DNA from: Gracilaria gracilis
Lineage: Eukaryota; Rhodophyta; Florideophyceae; Gracilariales; Gracilariaceae
Direction of reading: 5' to 3'
Assembly: GCA_030374805.1 (NCBI GenBank)
Contig: JARGSG010000023.1
Location: 283,077 to 347,076, forward strand
Length of the DNA stretch: 64,000 bases
In this document: positions 21,578-31,762 of the stretch, one piece after another
How the letters are laid out: each line of letters starts with the position of its first letter
Numbering within the stretch: the stretch's first letter is position 1
Translations under genes and position numbers: made by a program
Notes under the pieces: model-generated
Told to the model about the DNA's origin: nothing
Databases searched by the model: none
What the model saw: only the letters and a program-made list of their open reading frames with translations

Positions 21578-23749
21578 TTGGTCACTATGGAAAGACCTAA
21601 AAGGATTACTCGTGGCTCTAGCGCGCCACCTAGCCACAAGGGTTCTGCTGCGGCTTCGGCCGCTAAACCCATTCTGGATAATCCCGAGGAGTTGCTTCGG
21701 CAACCTCGGGCCGGAACCTCAAAGGATACGGGCACTCAGCCACCGTTGGCTCCTGAACCTAACAAGGATTTGCCGACAACGGTTGAGGACCTTTGGCCCC
21801 AATTGGAAGATCGAGCGAAAGCTCTTTTTACCGCTACGGTTAATGAAGCTATGACCTCAATGGACATGGACGCCGTTACCCGCTTGGTGGTTGATCGAGC
21901 CGTGCACGAGCTCTCTCAACGCATACCTAAATTGGTTGAAACATACCTCTTAACAAGTGCCCGGGAGCATATCTACCGAGTGGTTCAAGACCTTTGGGTT
22001 TCTGAAGGAATGGCGGAAGCCAAAACCCCTGGGGTGAATGTGGTTACTCGCATACCACAAGGGATCCCTGCTGGTTCTTCCGCACCAATCAAGCCAATTC
22101 CGGCCGATAGTGCGTACCTACAGGGTTTAAGGCAAGGTCAAGAGGGCCATATAGAGATGAGCCCTCGAGACGTGTACTTGCCACCCATTGGAGGTAACGT
22201 TCGAAAGGACACCAAGACTGGTGGACCTGAGGACGATTCGTCTGACCCAGAAGAGGGGCGACGAAGAAGAAACCGCAAGGGTAAAGAAAGGAGGAGGAGA
22301 AAGGGAAAGAATCGCGGCTACGACTCTGACCCCGATTCCTCGAGCTCCGATACCGATACTGGTTCATCGTCGGATGATGACCGTAAAGGTAGACGCCAGA
22401 AGAGACCGAACAGGTTGGCGAAGAAGTCGTCAAAGAGAAACCAGAAAGGTAAGAAGAAACGGTACGAGTCGTCCGACTCGGATTCGGACACCGATACAAC
22501 CCTAGAGGTGCGTCAGCCGCTGAACGATATGTTCACCAAAGCGGTTAATTATAGGTCATATCGGTTGAGAAACCGATCCTCTGCTTACACCCAAGAGGTT
22601 GCGCAGAAGATCACCAAGCACCATAAGAAGCTCAGCTTCCAGATGGGTGATACTACCTTCACAGGTGATGATCCCATTGCGGTAATTGAGTTTCTAGAGA
22701 AGTTCAAGATTGCATGCGACCAAAATGGTTTTTCCGAAGGCGCTGCCATGTGGTTATTCCAGTTTTACCTTAAAGGTCAAGCTTACCACTTGCTGCAAGG
22801 CAGGCTCCGAGGAAATACCCTGGCGGTTGATGACGAGGGGACAGAGATGTTAGAGACGTACCCAGAAGTGGTTAATTTCATGTTGGAAACTTACGCTACC
22901 GATGAGGTTATCCAGGAAGGTTACGCTGAGGTGCAGGCATATCGCCAACGCTCTAGCCAAACCGAAATGGAATTCTCGTTGGGCCTTTGGAATCTGGCCA
23001 CCCGATGCGGTAATGTCTTTACCACTAGTAGGTTGAAGTCGCTCTTTGCCGACAATGTTGACAAAGCGATCCGTTCGCAGGTACGCAATTACCTGGCGAA
23101 CAACCGTAAGGTGGACTATAATGGGCTTGCCCGGTATGCCCAGGGACTAGGTGACACTCTCCGTCACGGAAAGAAGCCGTCGGCGTCCCATACCTCAAAG
23201 GATAAACCGAAACGGTCAGTATTGGAGCTAGAAGAAAGCACTACCTCAGAGGGAGATTCGCTCATTCGCGTACCAACAGGAATGGCAGTTCATCTCGTGA
23301 CTGCGCCGCAGGCTCAGTCACGAGCCACCTCCATTGGTAATTGGTCGTCGACAGTACCACCAGCTTCGGTAAGGTCGCCACCGAGTGCGGCGAGCACTCA
23401 ACAAACCTCAACGGGTGGTTCTCAAGCATCTTCATATGCTACAGCACCAACCAATCCGGTTACCCGACCTACCTCTATGGCAATGCGTGATCCCCAGACA
23501 GGTGGATTGGTTTGCTGGCTCTGTTTGTCGCCAGAGCATCTGGCGAACAGATGTGACAAAATACCCCCAGGGGTGCGCGAACATCTGATCAGTGCCAGGC
23601 AGCAAAACCACCGTAACCTATATGGATCTGGAAAGAGGGTACAAGCTCAACCATCACCATCTCAGGTTCATCTCGTCGAGGAAACACCAATCTTGGAGAA
23701 GGACAGTCCCGCTCAGGAGGAGCAGGAAAACACCGAACGGTTAGCGTAG
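21578..23749 (+). CDS. gag: Gag polyprotein of Ty3/Gypsy copy 1
   Basis: 723 codons starting MERPKRITRG, intact. Gag assembles the virus-like particle and packages element RNA. Residues about 210-310 form a highly charged basic/acidic stretch with many Ser-Asp repeats. Residues about 345-560 form the capsid-like core (GDDPIAVIEFLEKFKIAC, EMEFSLGLWNLATRCG). A CCHC zinc knuckle CWLCLSPEHLANRC (CX2CX4HX4C) lies near residues 647-660. Element D gag has the same core signature (GEDPILVLDFLPRF). The start is the first ATG after the primer site. The stop lies inside a stem-loop at the gag-pol junction. The copy 2 version has the same length with substitutions only, so gag is the best preserved gene in the family. 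Confidence 0.93.
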   Translation: MVTMERPKRITRGSSAPPSHKGSAAASAAKPILDNPEELLRQPRAGTSKDTGTQPPLAPEPNKDLPTTVEDLWPQLEDRAKALFTATVNEAMTSMDMDAVTRLVVDRAVHELSQRIPKLVETYLLTSAREHIYRVVQDLWVSEGMAEAKTPGVNVVTRIPQGIPAGSSAPIKPIPADSAYLQGLRQGQEGHIEMSPRDVYLPPIGGNVRKDTKTGGPEDDSSDPEEGRRRRNRKGKERRRRKGKNRGYDSDPDSSSSDTDTGSSSDDDRKGRRQKRPNRLAKKSSKRNQKGKKKRYESSDSDSDTDTTLEVRQPLNDMFTKAVNYRSYRLRNRSSAYTQEVAQKITKHHKKLSFQMGDTTFTGDDPIAVIEFLEKFKIACDQNGFSEGAAMWLFQFYLKGQAYHLLQGRLRGNTLAVDDEGTEMLETYPEVVNFMLETYATDEVIQEGYAEVQAYRQRSSQTEMEFSLGLWNLATRCGNVFTTSRLKSLFADNVDKAIRSQVRNYLANNRKVDYNGLARYAQGLGDTLRHGKKPSASHTSKDKPKRSVLELEESTTSEGDSLIRVPTGMAVHLVTAPQAQSRATSIGNWSSTVPPASVRSPPSAASTQQTSTGGSQASSYATAPTNPVTRPTSMAMRDPQTGGLVCWLCLSPEHLANRCDKIPPGVREHLISARQQNHRNLYGSGKRVQAQPSPSQVHLVEETPILEKDSPAQEEQENTERLA

Positions 23750-23765
23750 GGGCCACCCCTAACCG
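23738..23765 (+). promoter_or_regulatory. Stem-loop spanning the gag stop codon
   Basis: CGGTTA (23738-23743) pairs with TAACCG (23760-23765) and GGGG (23749-23752) with CCCC (23756-23759), leaving a CCA loop and a 5-base bulge. The gag TAG is at 23747-23749, inside the structure. Copy 2 has it unchanged at 55602-55629. pol lies in the -1 frame, so the structure may act in frameshifting or in termination and reinitiation. No clear slippery heptamer precedes it. Confidence 0.6.
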
Positions 23766-23769
23766 TGAA

Positions 23770-26700
23770 TTGGAAGGCCCGTCGATACCGGAACGGGAAA
23801 CCTTAATGGTGGAAAAAGAAGAATCAGATGTACCCAATGTGGTGTGTCTAATGAAGTACAATAACTATAAAGTTAATGCTTCAGTAAGCTTTTTCAATTA
23901 CCTACAGGTCCCCGTTGCGTGTGTACTCGATACCGGCGCCGGTCCGAATGTGCTAAACGCTCGCGTCATACCCGATGCGGTCTTGCGGAACATTCGGCCT
24001 GCCCCGACTATCAACCCGCTGGTGGACGCTAATGAGCGCCCACTGCACCTTAGAGGAATGTTAACCACTGTGGTACAACTTGGAACCTTGAAGGTGAAGC
24101 TCAATTTCTTTGTGGTGGATCGTCTGGCGACAGACTGTATCCTCGGGACCAACTTTATTGACAAACATGTCAAGGCAATTTTGCCAGGGTCCCGAACGGT
24201 CGCTCTCCGTCAAGGTGGTCGTATTGCTATACTGGGTAATACGCAGACCAAAGATGGTTGGCGTAAGAATCCGAGGTTCAATATACCCACCGAAACGGTT
24301 TCAAACAAGATACGGCTCACCAAATTGGTTTCAATTCCGGCTATGACCCAAATGGTAGTGAATGTCTCATGCGCAGTTCCAGGATTGGTAATGCTACAGA
24401 ACCATCCTAGGTTGGCAGAAAAACATCTCGCCTTGATGGCAAACGGGATTATCGACAACATCCCTAACCAAACCTTCAAGGTGTACTTGAGTAACTTTAG
24501 CAATCACATTGTTAAGTTACCCAAGAATACCACTATTGAAATCGCATTGCCGGCACCACAAGGGGTTTACACGGTCTCACCTAATGTGTTGGGCGAGGTC
24601 GCCACCTCTAAGGAAGGGGGAGGAACGGATGCGCCATACCCTGCATATGCGCCCCCGTTATCGACAAATACCAAAATGGAACAGAAGATCGCCAGTACCT
24701 TTAAGGTTAGGGATCAGGAAAAGACTATGGAACTGGACCCAGTGCGGAATTGGAGAGAGGAAGTCCAGATCGGTGCGGCGAACCAGGCTCTCCGAGACCG
24801 GATCCTCAGTCTCTTAGAAGAATTTGAACCCATGTGGTCGGGCCGGTTGGGCCAAATTGAGGCTACAGAGCACCGTATTGATATGGTGCCTGGCTGGAAA
24901 CCCATTTACCAGCAGCCTTACCGTGCAGGTCCAAAAGCCCGGGAGGTTGAGCTCAATGAGGTCGAGAGAATGCTCCGTGAAGGTGTCATAGAACCAGCAA
25001 ATGCGGACTGGGCCAGCCCTGTGGTTCTCGTCACAAAGAAGAATGATACCCGTATGCGGTTCTGTGTGGAGTACAGAAGACTGAATAGTATGACCATTAG
25101 GGATTCGTACCCAATACCTAGAATGGACGAGTGTATAGATTCGTTGGGCAACGCCAAGATCTTTACTACGCTCGATGCCAATTGTGGTTATTGGCAGGTA
25201 CCTATCAGGGAAGAAGACAAGGACAAAACTACGTTTACTTGCCACGCTGGGTTATTCCGTTTTACGCGTATGCCCTTTGGGTTGCGAAATGCCCCGGCGA
25301 CCTTTCAGAGGGCGTTAGATATAATCCTTTCGAAGGTGAAGTGGAGAACCGCTCTAGTATACATCGATGATGTAATCATATATTCCAGAACGGTAGAGGA
25401 ACATTTCCACCATGTTAGGGAAGTTTTGAACCTTTTGAGGGAATCTGGAGTAACGTTGAAGCTCCGCAAGTGCGAATTCTTCACCAAAGAGGTAGAATAC
25501 CTTGGTCATATTATCAGCCCTGGGAGGTTAGAAGTGACGCCGCGGAATATCCGGGCCGTGCAGGAGGCGAGCCACCCACGTCCCAGACGGAAATCCGATC
25601 CTTTCTAGGTTTGTGCAATGTGTACCGCCGGTGTATCAAGGGATTTGCCAAGATAGCGGCTCCCCTCAACAGGAAGCTGCTGAAAGGTCAACCTACAAGG
25701 TTTGAATGTCTTACCAATGAGGAAATGGATGCGTTCGAGGCGCTGAAACATGCGCTCTTGACACCTCCCATCTTGGCATTACCCAAAGCTGGTTTACGAT
25801 ACACGTTGGATACTGACGCTTCGGACGCCCAAATTGGTTGTTGTCTTATTCAGGAGCAAGAAAAAGGCGACAAACTACCTATAGGGTACTGGAGCCGTGC
25901 TTTGCACGCTGCAGAAAAGAACTACACAACAACCGAAAAGGAATGTCTGGCAGTAGTCTGGAGCATGGTGATGCTCCGTCCCTACCTATATGGTGAAAGG
26001 TTCACGCTTCGAACCGACCATGATGCCCTACGGTGGATACTGGGTCTGGCCGACGCATCAGGCAGACTTGCCCGATGGCGGTTACGACTTTCAGAGTTCG
26101 AGTATGACGTACAGTACCGTCCAGGTATCAAGCACAATGTCGCAGACGCGATGTCTCGCATTACCACAGATGGTTTGGACACCGAGCCGGTAGAGGATGA
26201 TATCCCATGCTTTACCATCTCTACCAACCCTGATGGTGATACCTTAGAAGGTTACTGGACTCTATCCGAAGAGGATACGTGGTTTAGTGATGCCATCGCT
26301 CGGGAAATACTCGCCCTCGAGGAAACAGACGTCATGCCAATTACCCGCGAGGAATTCCTGAGAGAGCAAGCAAACGATGTTTATTGCCGCTCTCTCATGG
26401 ACCAAGTAGGTATGAAAGACTCGAACTTTGACGTCGACCGAAATGGTTTCCTGGTGAGGCGAGCTCCTATTGATGGTTCCCTTCAGAAGGTAGTGCCCAA
26501 GGTGCTGCGCCCTCGGGTGCTGTACCTAGCCCACTACCCAAGGCTATCAGGACACCCTGGAGGTACGAGAATGTACTACACCTTGAGGCAAGGGTACTAC
26601 TGGCCTCATATGGCTAATGATATATATACCTTTGTAGGTCAATGTGAATCTTGCGTACGTACCCGTGGAGGTCTCCGGAAGCACAGGAAATACTTGAAGT

Positions 26701-28027
26701 TATTCCCTGCAGCGGGTCCTCTCGAGTTCGTCGCAATAGACCTTCTGGGCCCATTACCAAAAACCACAAGGGGATATCAGTACATCATCGTAATCACCGA
26801 CAGGTTCTCGAAGCTCACGCGAGCGATACCCTTGAAGGACACGAAATCGACGACCCTCGCGGTGGCGTTCTTGAACAATTGGATCTACCCGTATGGTGCA
26901 CCGCTTTATCTACTTACCGACAATGGTTCGAACTTAGCTTCGAAGTTCTTTGAAGCTGTTTGTAACCTCTTGGGTATTAAGCACTACTTCACTACTGCCT
27001 ACCATCCGCAAACGAATGGGCAAGTGGAGCGCTTTAACCGAACACTGGTATCTAGGCTGCGACATTATACGGAAGAACACCAAACTGGTTGGGACGAGCT
27101 CGTGCAGCCCTTGACATATACATATAACCTTCAGGTTCATCGAGCGACGCAAACTACGCCGTTCGATCTAATACTGTCAAGACACCCACCAGGTATTGTT
27201 GTTGAAGGGGACCCATTAGGACAAGAAGCCGCCGGAGCGCTCACACCGTCACAGGTCAAACGGAATACCCTTTTGAGGTTGAGACGTGCTCTCAAGTATG
27301 CTGAGAGCAAGCTCACAGCATCCCAGAAGCGGTACAAGGAGGACTACGACCGTAAGGTAACCCAAGTGGTAACGGCTACGCCGGGTCAATATGTCTTTAT
27401 TGACCACCCTCCGAAAGGAGCTAAACCACGACCGGGTGATGAAGCTGATGATGAAGCTATTGATAGAGATATCAATTCTAAGCTTCTTCCGAAATCATCG
27501 GGACCTTTCAAGGTAGTTCGGTCGACCGACCACACGGTAACGGTGAACCAAGATGGTGTAGAGAATACAATCTCTATTGACCGAATCACGGTTGCACCTC
27601 AGACGGTTCAGTCCAGGAAGGAACGCGGAGAATCCGCGCGTGACCCACAAGCGGTTGCCCTGAGGACTCAGCCCCGGGAAGACGGGACACCCATCGAGGT
27701 TAATGATGACGCACAGGGTGACGACCCAGACTACGTACCACCTGCGGGGATTACGGTTGCTCCTTCAGAGGAAACACCTACCCCCTAGTGGTACCGATGC
27801 TCATCTAAACCAAAGTGGTGAAACGATACCAGCCCAGGTCTCTAATGAGTTCCCAGTGGAACGCCTTGTAGGTCACCGCCCGTACCCAAGAAGGTCTGAA
27901 GTACACAGTACGCTGGTATGGCTGGGGGGCTGACGGTGATACCGCCGAGCCGCCCTCAGCCATACCACACCATTTCAGGGTAAGCTACTGGAACCGCAAA
28001 GGAGAGGACATGCCGAATGATGGGTAA
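23770..28027 (+). pseudogene. pol: Pol polyprotein of copy 1, frameshifted
   Basis: Domains in order: retropepsin with VLDTGAGPNVLNARV (about 23925) and ILGTNF; reverse transcriptase with PVVLVTKKNDTRMRFCVEYR, YPIPRMDE and the catalytic YIDDVIIYS (about 25360); RNase H with LDTDASDAQIGC, TEKECLAVVWS and RTDHDALRWIL; integrase with an H-H-C-C zinc segment (SGHPGG...CESC), catalytic VAIDLLGPLP, LTDNGSN and NGQVERFNRTLV; then a chromodomain (VERLVGHR region, 27855-28000). One missing A near 25570 splits RT from RNase H. Extra bases near 27785 and 27885 shift the tail, whose natural stop is TAA 28025-28027. The pol frame is open through the gag end; the first ATG in frame is at 23806, so a start near 23770 is only nominal. 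Confidence 0.92.
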
Positions 28028-28945
28028 ACCTTAGAGGTAATGCAGTCCCCTAAGGAAGGGGGAAAAGCACATTGTAATGAGGAGTACCAAAGTCGGTTCG
28101 GACGCTCACCGGGAAGGTACAACCAGAAGGAAGCATTCCATGAGGGTACGTCCAAGGAGCGGTAGCGCTAAAGACGGACGCACCGTTGTACGCGCGCCGT
28201 TGCACACGCGCCATGCACGTGCGCGGCACGCGCGCGAACCCGCACGGTGGAAACATTCAAAAAATTGTATCTTTTTATTTGACGAGGCATACGCGCGCTT
28301 CTCGTGGCGCGCCGTGCGGAGTAACCGATTCGGTTTACACTATTGTGTGTAGGGAGCGAGCAACGGCATGGTTAAAAAATCTAAGTATTTTGACCGTGCC
28401 GCGCTCCCGAATCGGCCATTCCCAGCCTCGGAAACCCCTTGGTTCTCGAGATACAGACCAAAAGGGTTTTCTGCGTTTTCACTACCATATGGAGGGGTAA
28501 TTTTCCGGTCAAATATTTTGATTCGCCTTGCAAGTAACCTCCAGGGTGAAACACCGCACGTGCGCCCATGCATGGTAAGAGGCCATGCAGACCAATTCAG
28601 GTACATTGCTGGCCACCGCGCGCAAGCGCGTGGCATGTCACCTCACCTCACGGGGAGGCCAAACCGCTCGCTGCCCCGCGCGGAGGCGAAGCGTCGTACC
28701 ATCATGGTGAATCCATACTACGAGCACGCAAATGTGGCTCCAGATGGAACCAATTTACCTACAAGGAACTACTTACGCTTCACCCACCGTGGTACGCTGG
28801 TCTAAGGAAGGGGGAGGGGAGTTATTTTCGCGTTTCCGCCTCGCAATGCCCCTCGATGGAAAATTGGAACCTAACATGGAAACACATAACTTTTAACTTT
28901 ACTGAAAGAGCAATACCAACAGGGATGCAGAAGTGGTTACGACAA
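28028..28945. other. Convergent spacer between pol and aORF, copy 1
   Basis: Holds polypurine-like CTAAGGAAGGGGGA motifs at 28050-28063 and 28802-28815. A CG-rich alternating purine-pyrimidine tract lies at about 28190-28237, and the conserved block at 28381-28569. From about 28620 to 28945 the sequence is poorly alignable with copy 2, although both flanks are nearly identical. No plus-strand gene is credible. Confidence 0.6.
28381..28569 (-). other. Conserved block or small ORF downstream of aORF, copy 1
   Basis: A 62-codon minus frame (GYLQGESKYLTGKLPLHM near its middle, ending QNT-stop) aligns without gaps with the 1843-2028 frame of family A. Copy 2 has it at 60243-60431, where the open frame continues further upstream. 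At the DNA level, TATTTTGA occurs at both edges (near 28386 and 28517) and CGGTCAAA/TTTGACCG forms an inverted pair. It may be a small protein, a C-terminal exon joined to aORF by splicing, or an RNA or DNA element. Confidence 0.5.
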
Positions 28946-31762
28946 TCAACCTGATGGGTGAGTGGCAAAGTGAGGCCCCGAGGAGCCTCCAGCTGAGGAT
29001 CCCCGACCCGGAGTGGTGTTCTGATGGGCTCCCGGCCAAGGCTGGAAGAGGTGAGCCTGGCCTGGAGCCTGGCTAGGCGCGCTACCATGACCCACGGGGG
29101 TACTAGTAGGCACGCTGACGCCTGGCATCACGTCGGCACCCATCGGAGGTGGCGCGCTCGCCTGCGCAACCGACGGAGGTGCCGACGACCCGATGTGGAG
29201 AGGAGCCTGCGGAGCGGCTAGAAGGCCGGGGTTCAGGCTAGCGCCAAATAGGAGATCCTCCAAAGGGTTTGTAGGCGTCGGGCCCATGGCCGTCGCTAGG
29301 CCTGCCACCTGGTTGGTAGCCATCTGGTAGAGTTCGACCTGGAACCGGTTCCGGAACTCACCAATTTGGGAAAAGGATCGCATGTACTGTGCATGACGAG
29401 GCAGGATGCTTTCCAGAAGGGTAAGAGCCTCGACCACAGAGGTAGGACCCGCCCGCTGGAAGTTCACCACACGGGCTTGGCGGACCCGGGCCATTAAACC
29501 TGAAATGGCCTGGGAGTCCACCTGAGAGGGGACAGGCGCCGCAGCAGCAGCCATGACACCCCCGAGGATAGCCCGTGGAGGCCCATCAACCCTTGTGGTA
29601 CCAGGGAGAAGAGGAGTGGCACCAGTATGGGCAGGCGTATTGCGTCCCTCTGGAGCGGGAGTAGGCGCTGAAGTGACCACAGGGGTAGCTGCTGGCGATT
29701 CCACCACGGTTGGGAATGGCTCGGGACTCCCTGGAGGTCCCTGATCGGTCGGAGCCCCGGGATAGCGCTGCTCCGCGCGGGATACAACCTTCCAGGACAC
29801 CGGATCGAAAACCTCCCACCCCTGCTTGGCTCCCCACGGGAAACTCTCCACTTGGGTAAGCAACGATTCCAGCTGCTCAATAGAGTAGTCCGTACCTGCC
29901 ACAATGGTTCCGATTCCAAATAGGCGAATGTCGCGAATGACCCTCGGGGGAATGAAGAACATACGACCAGGAGGTTGCACACCGTCACGGTAAATCTCGG
30001 CTTCTCGAGAACGACAATCCCAGTCAATACCGTCACAGGCAGCCTGCAGAGCCAAGATGGCCACCAATACGGCCCATTCCGCGAGGGCAATCGACCAAAT
30101 GAGGTAATACCGATCGTGGTTACGGGTGATGTAGCTCCCGAAGTAAGCCAATACCGGTAGGGTTGGGACGCTAAGCGACATCGGTACTTCATAGGCATTC
30201 CACCATTCAGGTCGGGCCACATACCAAGAGGTTCTTCCCTTATTAGGTTGTGAGAAAAACTCCACATTATGGAACCCATGCATGACGCGGTTGAAGCTGG
30301 ACCGGGTGCGAATGCGAGCCTCGGTGGCAGCATCCACCCCCCACCTAAGACGGTTAGCCCAATGGATGGTATTGTAAGGCCTATCGAAGCAAACCAAATG
30401 TGGTGAAGCCGGAAGGTACTGCTGCGGAAGGGAGTCGTACTGACAGATCTTCACAACCAGACGTCGGTAATAATGGAGCTCCGGTTCAATACGAACATAC
30501 GGCAGATCGCTGGGATAAAGCGGGGGGATGAAATACCTCATTGGTGTGTGTCGCTGGCGGCTGTCATAGCACTCCACCCGACCCTGACGAGGTTGAGATT
30601 CCTTATCCCGACGGTGGAGCGTTTGGGGGACGGAGCGGAGACGCTCGCAATCCCAACGAAACAAACCCAAGTAGGTATCCAAAGTCGGACGGCGCAAGAC
30701 GCCGGGAAGCGATGTGTTCCCCGGCGCCACTGGCCAATTCCGACGGTACAGCGTCGCTTGCGACACCATTCTTGGATCGACCCCGAAGGTACCATGTTGG
30801 AAAACGTTCCAGTCGGCCGTGGTGAACGGCTCCAAACCATAATAGGAAATACCACGAGGAATCTCGGGCTCCGGACCATACGGGTCCCGGATCCCTTCGT
30901 GAATCCCTTGAGGTTGATTTGAGGAAGACGGAACCGGCTGGCTCCGAAAACCAGTTTGGATGCGGGAATGGTACAAAGCAGCACCCCGAGAATTAGACTT
31001 GGCAATGCCGCTTCCGCGGCCGCGCGAGGGACCGGCACCCGACATGGTGTGATGAGTACCGTGAGGGAGTGGTTGAGACGGCGAGCATTCGACCGCAGGG
31101 GTGAAGCGAATCGGCGTTTTATCCCCAATGGGTGAGTCACTAGAGCTGATGCTCAAAACCTCCACCCGTTCGGGGCCCCATGCTGGTTCAACCATTAAAG
31201 TATCGGCATTGGTCGCCGATGGCGCGCCGTCCCTTGAGGTTACCGCGTCCGATTGACCAACATGGGGAACCGACAATCGCCGTGTACCGCTACGGGTGCG
31301 AGCACGCACGCTGGTACCAGGGCTACCCATGTGGTTCAGATAAGGATCGGGGGTCACCATAAACGGATTCAACCTTGTCGGTCGGACGAAAAGCCCCGAT
31401 GGCGCGAGCCCGCGTAGACAAACCGCAAAGGGGTGCGAAGGTAACCAGAAGGGACAACGGTGGAACAACCTCGATGGAGTCAGCGGCAATGCCTCGAAGG
31501 GTTGGTACTCGAACCTCGAAGGGACAGAGAGACACGCCGCAACCAAGTGGGCGCCAAAATCCTTCACGGTACAGTGCCCACACGAGCTCGAAGGCGCAAC
31601 CCGCCACCCCCACTGGGTATACCGACACGGAAAAAGGGTCCAAGCCGGGCAGCCAAAAAGGCAGAACCTTGAAGGTATGCAATGGGCGCGCGCCGCGCCC
31701 AAACCACCAATGGGAACGAATAGGCTGCCGTCTGTGATAACCAAAGAAGTGGATAGAGCCAC
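28946..31762 (-). CDS. Antisense ORF of Ty3/Gypsy copy 1 (aORF), unknown function
   Basis: A 938-codon open frame on the strand opposite to gag-pol, lying between pol and the 3' LTR. No known domain. The region upstream of residue 145 looks atypical, so a start at MGSPGTSV (31330, about 794 codons) or MVTPDPYLN (31360) is more likely. The N-terminal third is Ser/Pro/Gly-rich with GPSRGRGSG. A central Trp/Tyr-rich domain of about 300 residues has YYGLEPFTTADWNVF, ATLYRRNWPVAPG, RPEWWNAYEVPMSLSVP, LIWSIALAEWAVLVAILAL and FFIPPRVIRDIRLFGIGTI. The C-terminus is Ala/Pro-rich around one helical part (SVVEALTLLESILPRHAQYM). Related proteins occupy the same place in elements D and A. With pol on the other strand it cannot be a classical env. 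Transcription must start in or near the 3' LTR. Confidence 0.75.
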   Translation of the reverse strand: MALSTSLVITDGSLFVPIGGLGAARAHCIPSRFCLFGCPAWTLFPCRYTQWGWRVAPSSSCGHCTVKDFGAHLVAACLSVPSRFEYQPFEALPLTPSRLFHRCPFWLPSHPFAVCLRGLAPSGLFVRPTRLNPFMVTPDPYLNHMGSPGTSVRARTRSGTRRLSVPHVGQSDAVTSRDGAPSATNADTLMVEPAWGPERVEVLSISSSDSPIGDKTPIRFTPAVECSPSQPLPHGTHHTMSGAGPSRGRGSGIAKSNSRGAALYHSRIQTGFRSQPVPSSSNQPQGIHEGIRDPYGPEPEIPRGISYYGLEPFTTADWNVFQHGTFGVDPRMVSQATLYRRNWPVAPGNTSLPGVLRRPTLDTYLGLFRWDCERLRSVPQTLHRRDKESQPRQGRVECYDSRQRHTPMRYFIPPLYPSDLPYVRIEPELHYYRRLVVKICQYDSLPQQYLPASPHLVCFDRPYNTIHWANRLRWGVDAATEARIRTRSSFNRVMHGFHNVEFFSQPNKGRTSWYVARPEWWNAYEVPMSLSVPTLPVLAYFGSYITRNHDRYYLIWSIALAEWAVLVAILALQAACDGIDWDCRSREAEIYRDGVQPPGRMFFIPPRVIRDIRLFGIGTIVAGTDYSIEQLESLLTQVESFPWGAKQGWEVFDPVSWKVVSRAEQRYPGAPTDQGPPGSPEPFPTVVESPAATPVVTSAPTPAPEGRNTPAHTGATPLLPGTTRVDGPPRAILGGVMAAAAAPVPSQVDSQAISGLMARVRQARVVNFQRAGPTSVVEALTLLESILPRHAQYMRSFSQIGEFRNRFQVELYQMATNQVAGLATAMGPTPTNPLEDLLFGASLNPGLLAAPQAPLHIGSSAPPSVAQASAPPPMGADVMPGVSVPTSTPVGHGSAPSQAPGQAHLFQPWPGAHQNTTPGRGSSAGGSSGPHFATHPSG

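Noticed and set aside
22089-22499. 136-codon minus frame inside gag
   Set aside because: Mirror of the charged repeat region of gag; Ser/Arg/Tyr-rich composition is explained by the opposite strand.
23722-23737. GGAAAAC near the end of gag as a -1 slippery heptamer
   Set aside because: The first three bases are not identical in the reading frame, so re-pairing would be poor; kept only as a weak alternative.
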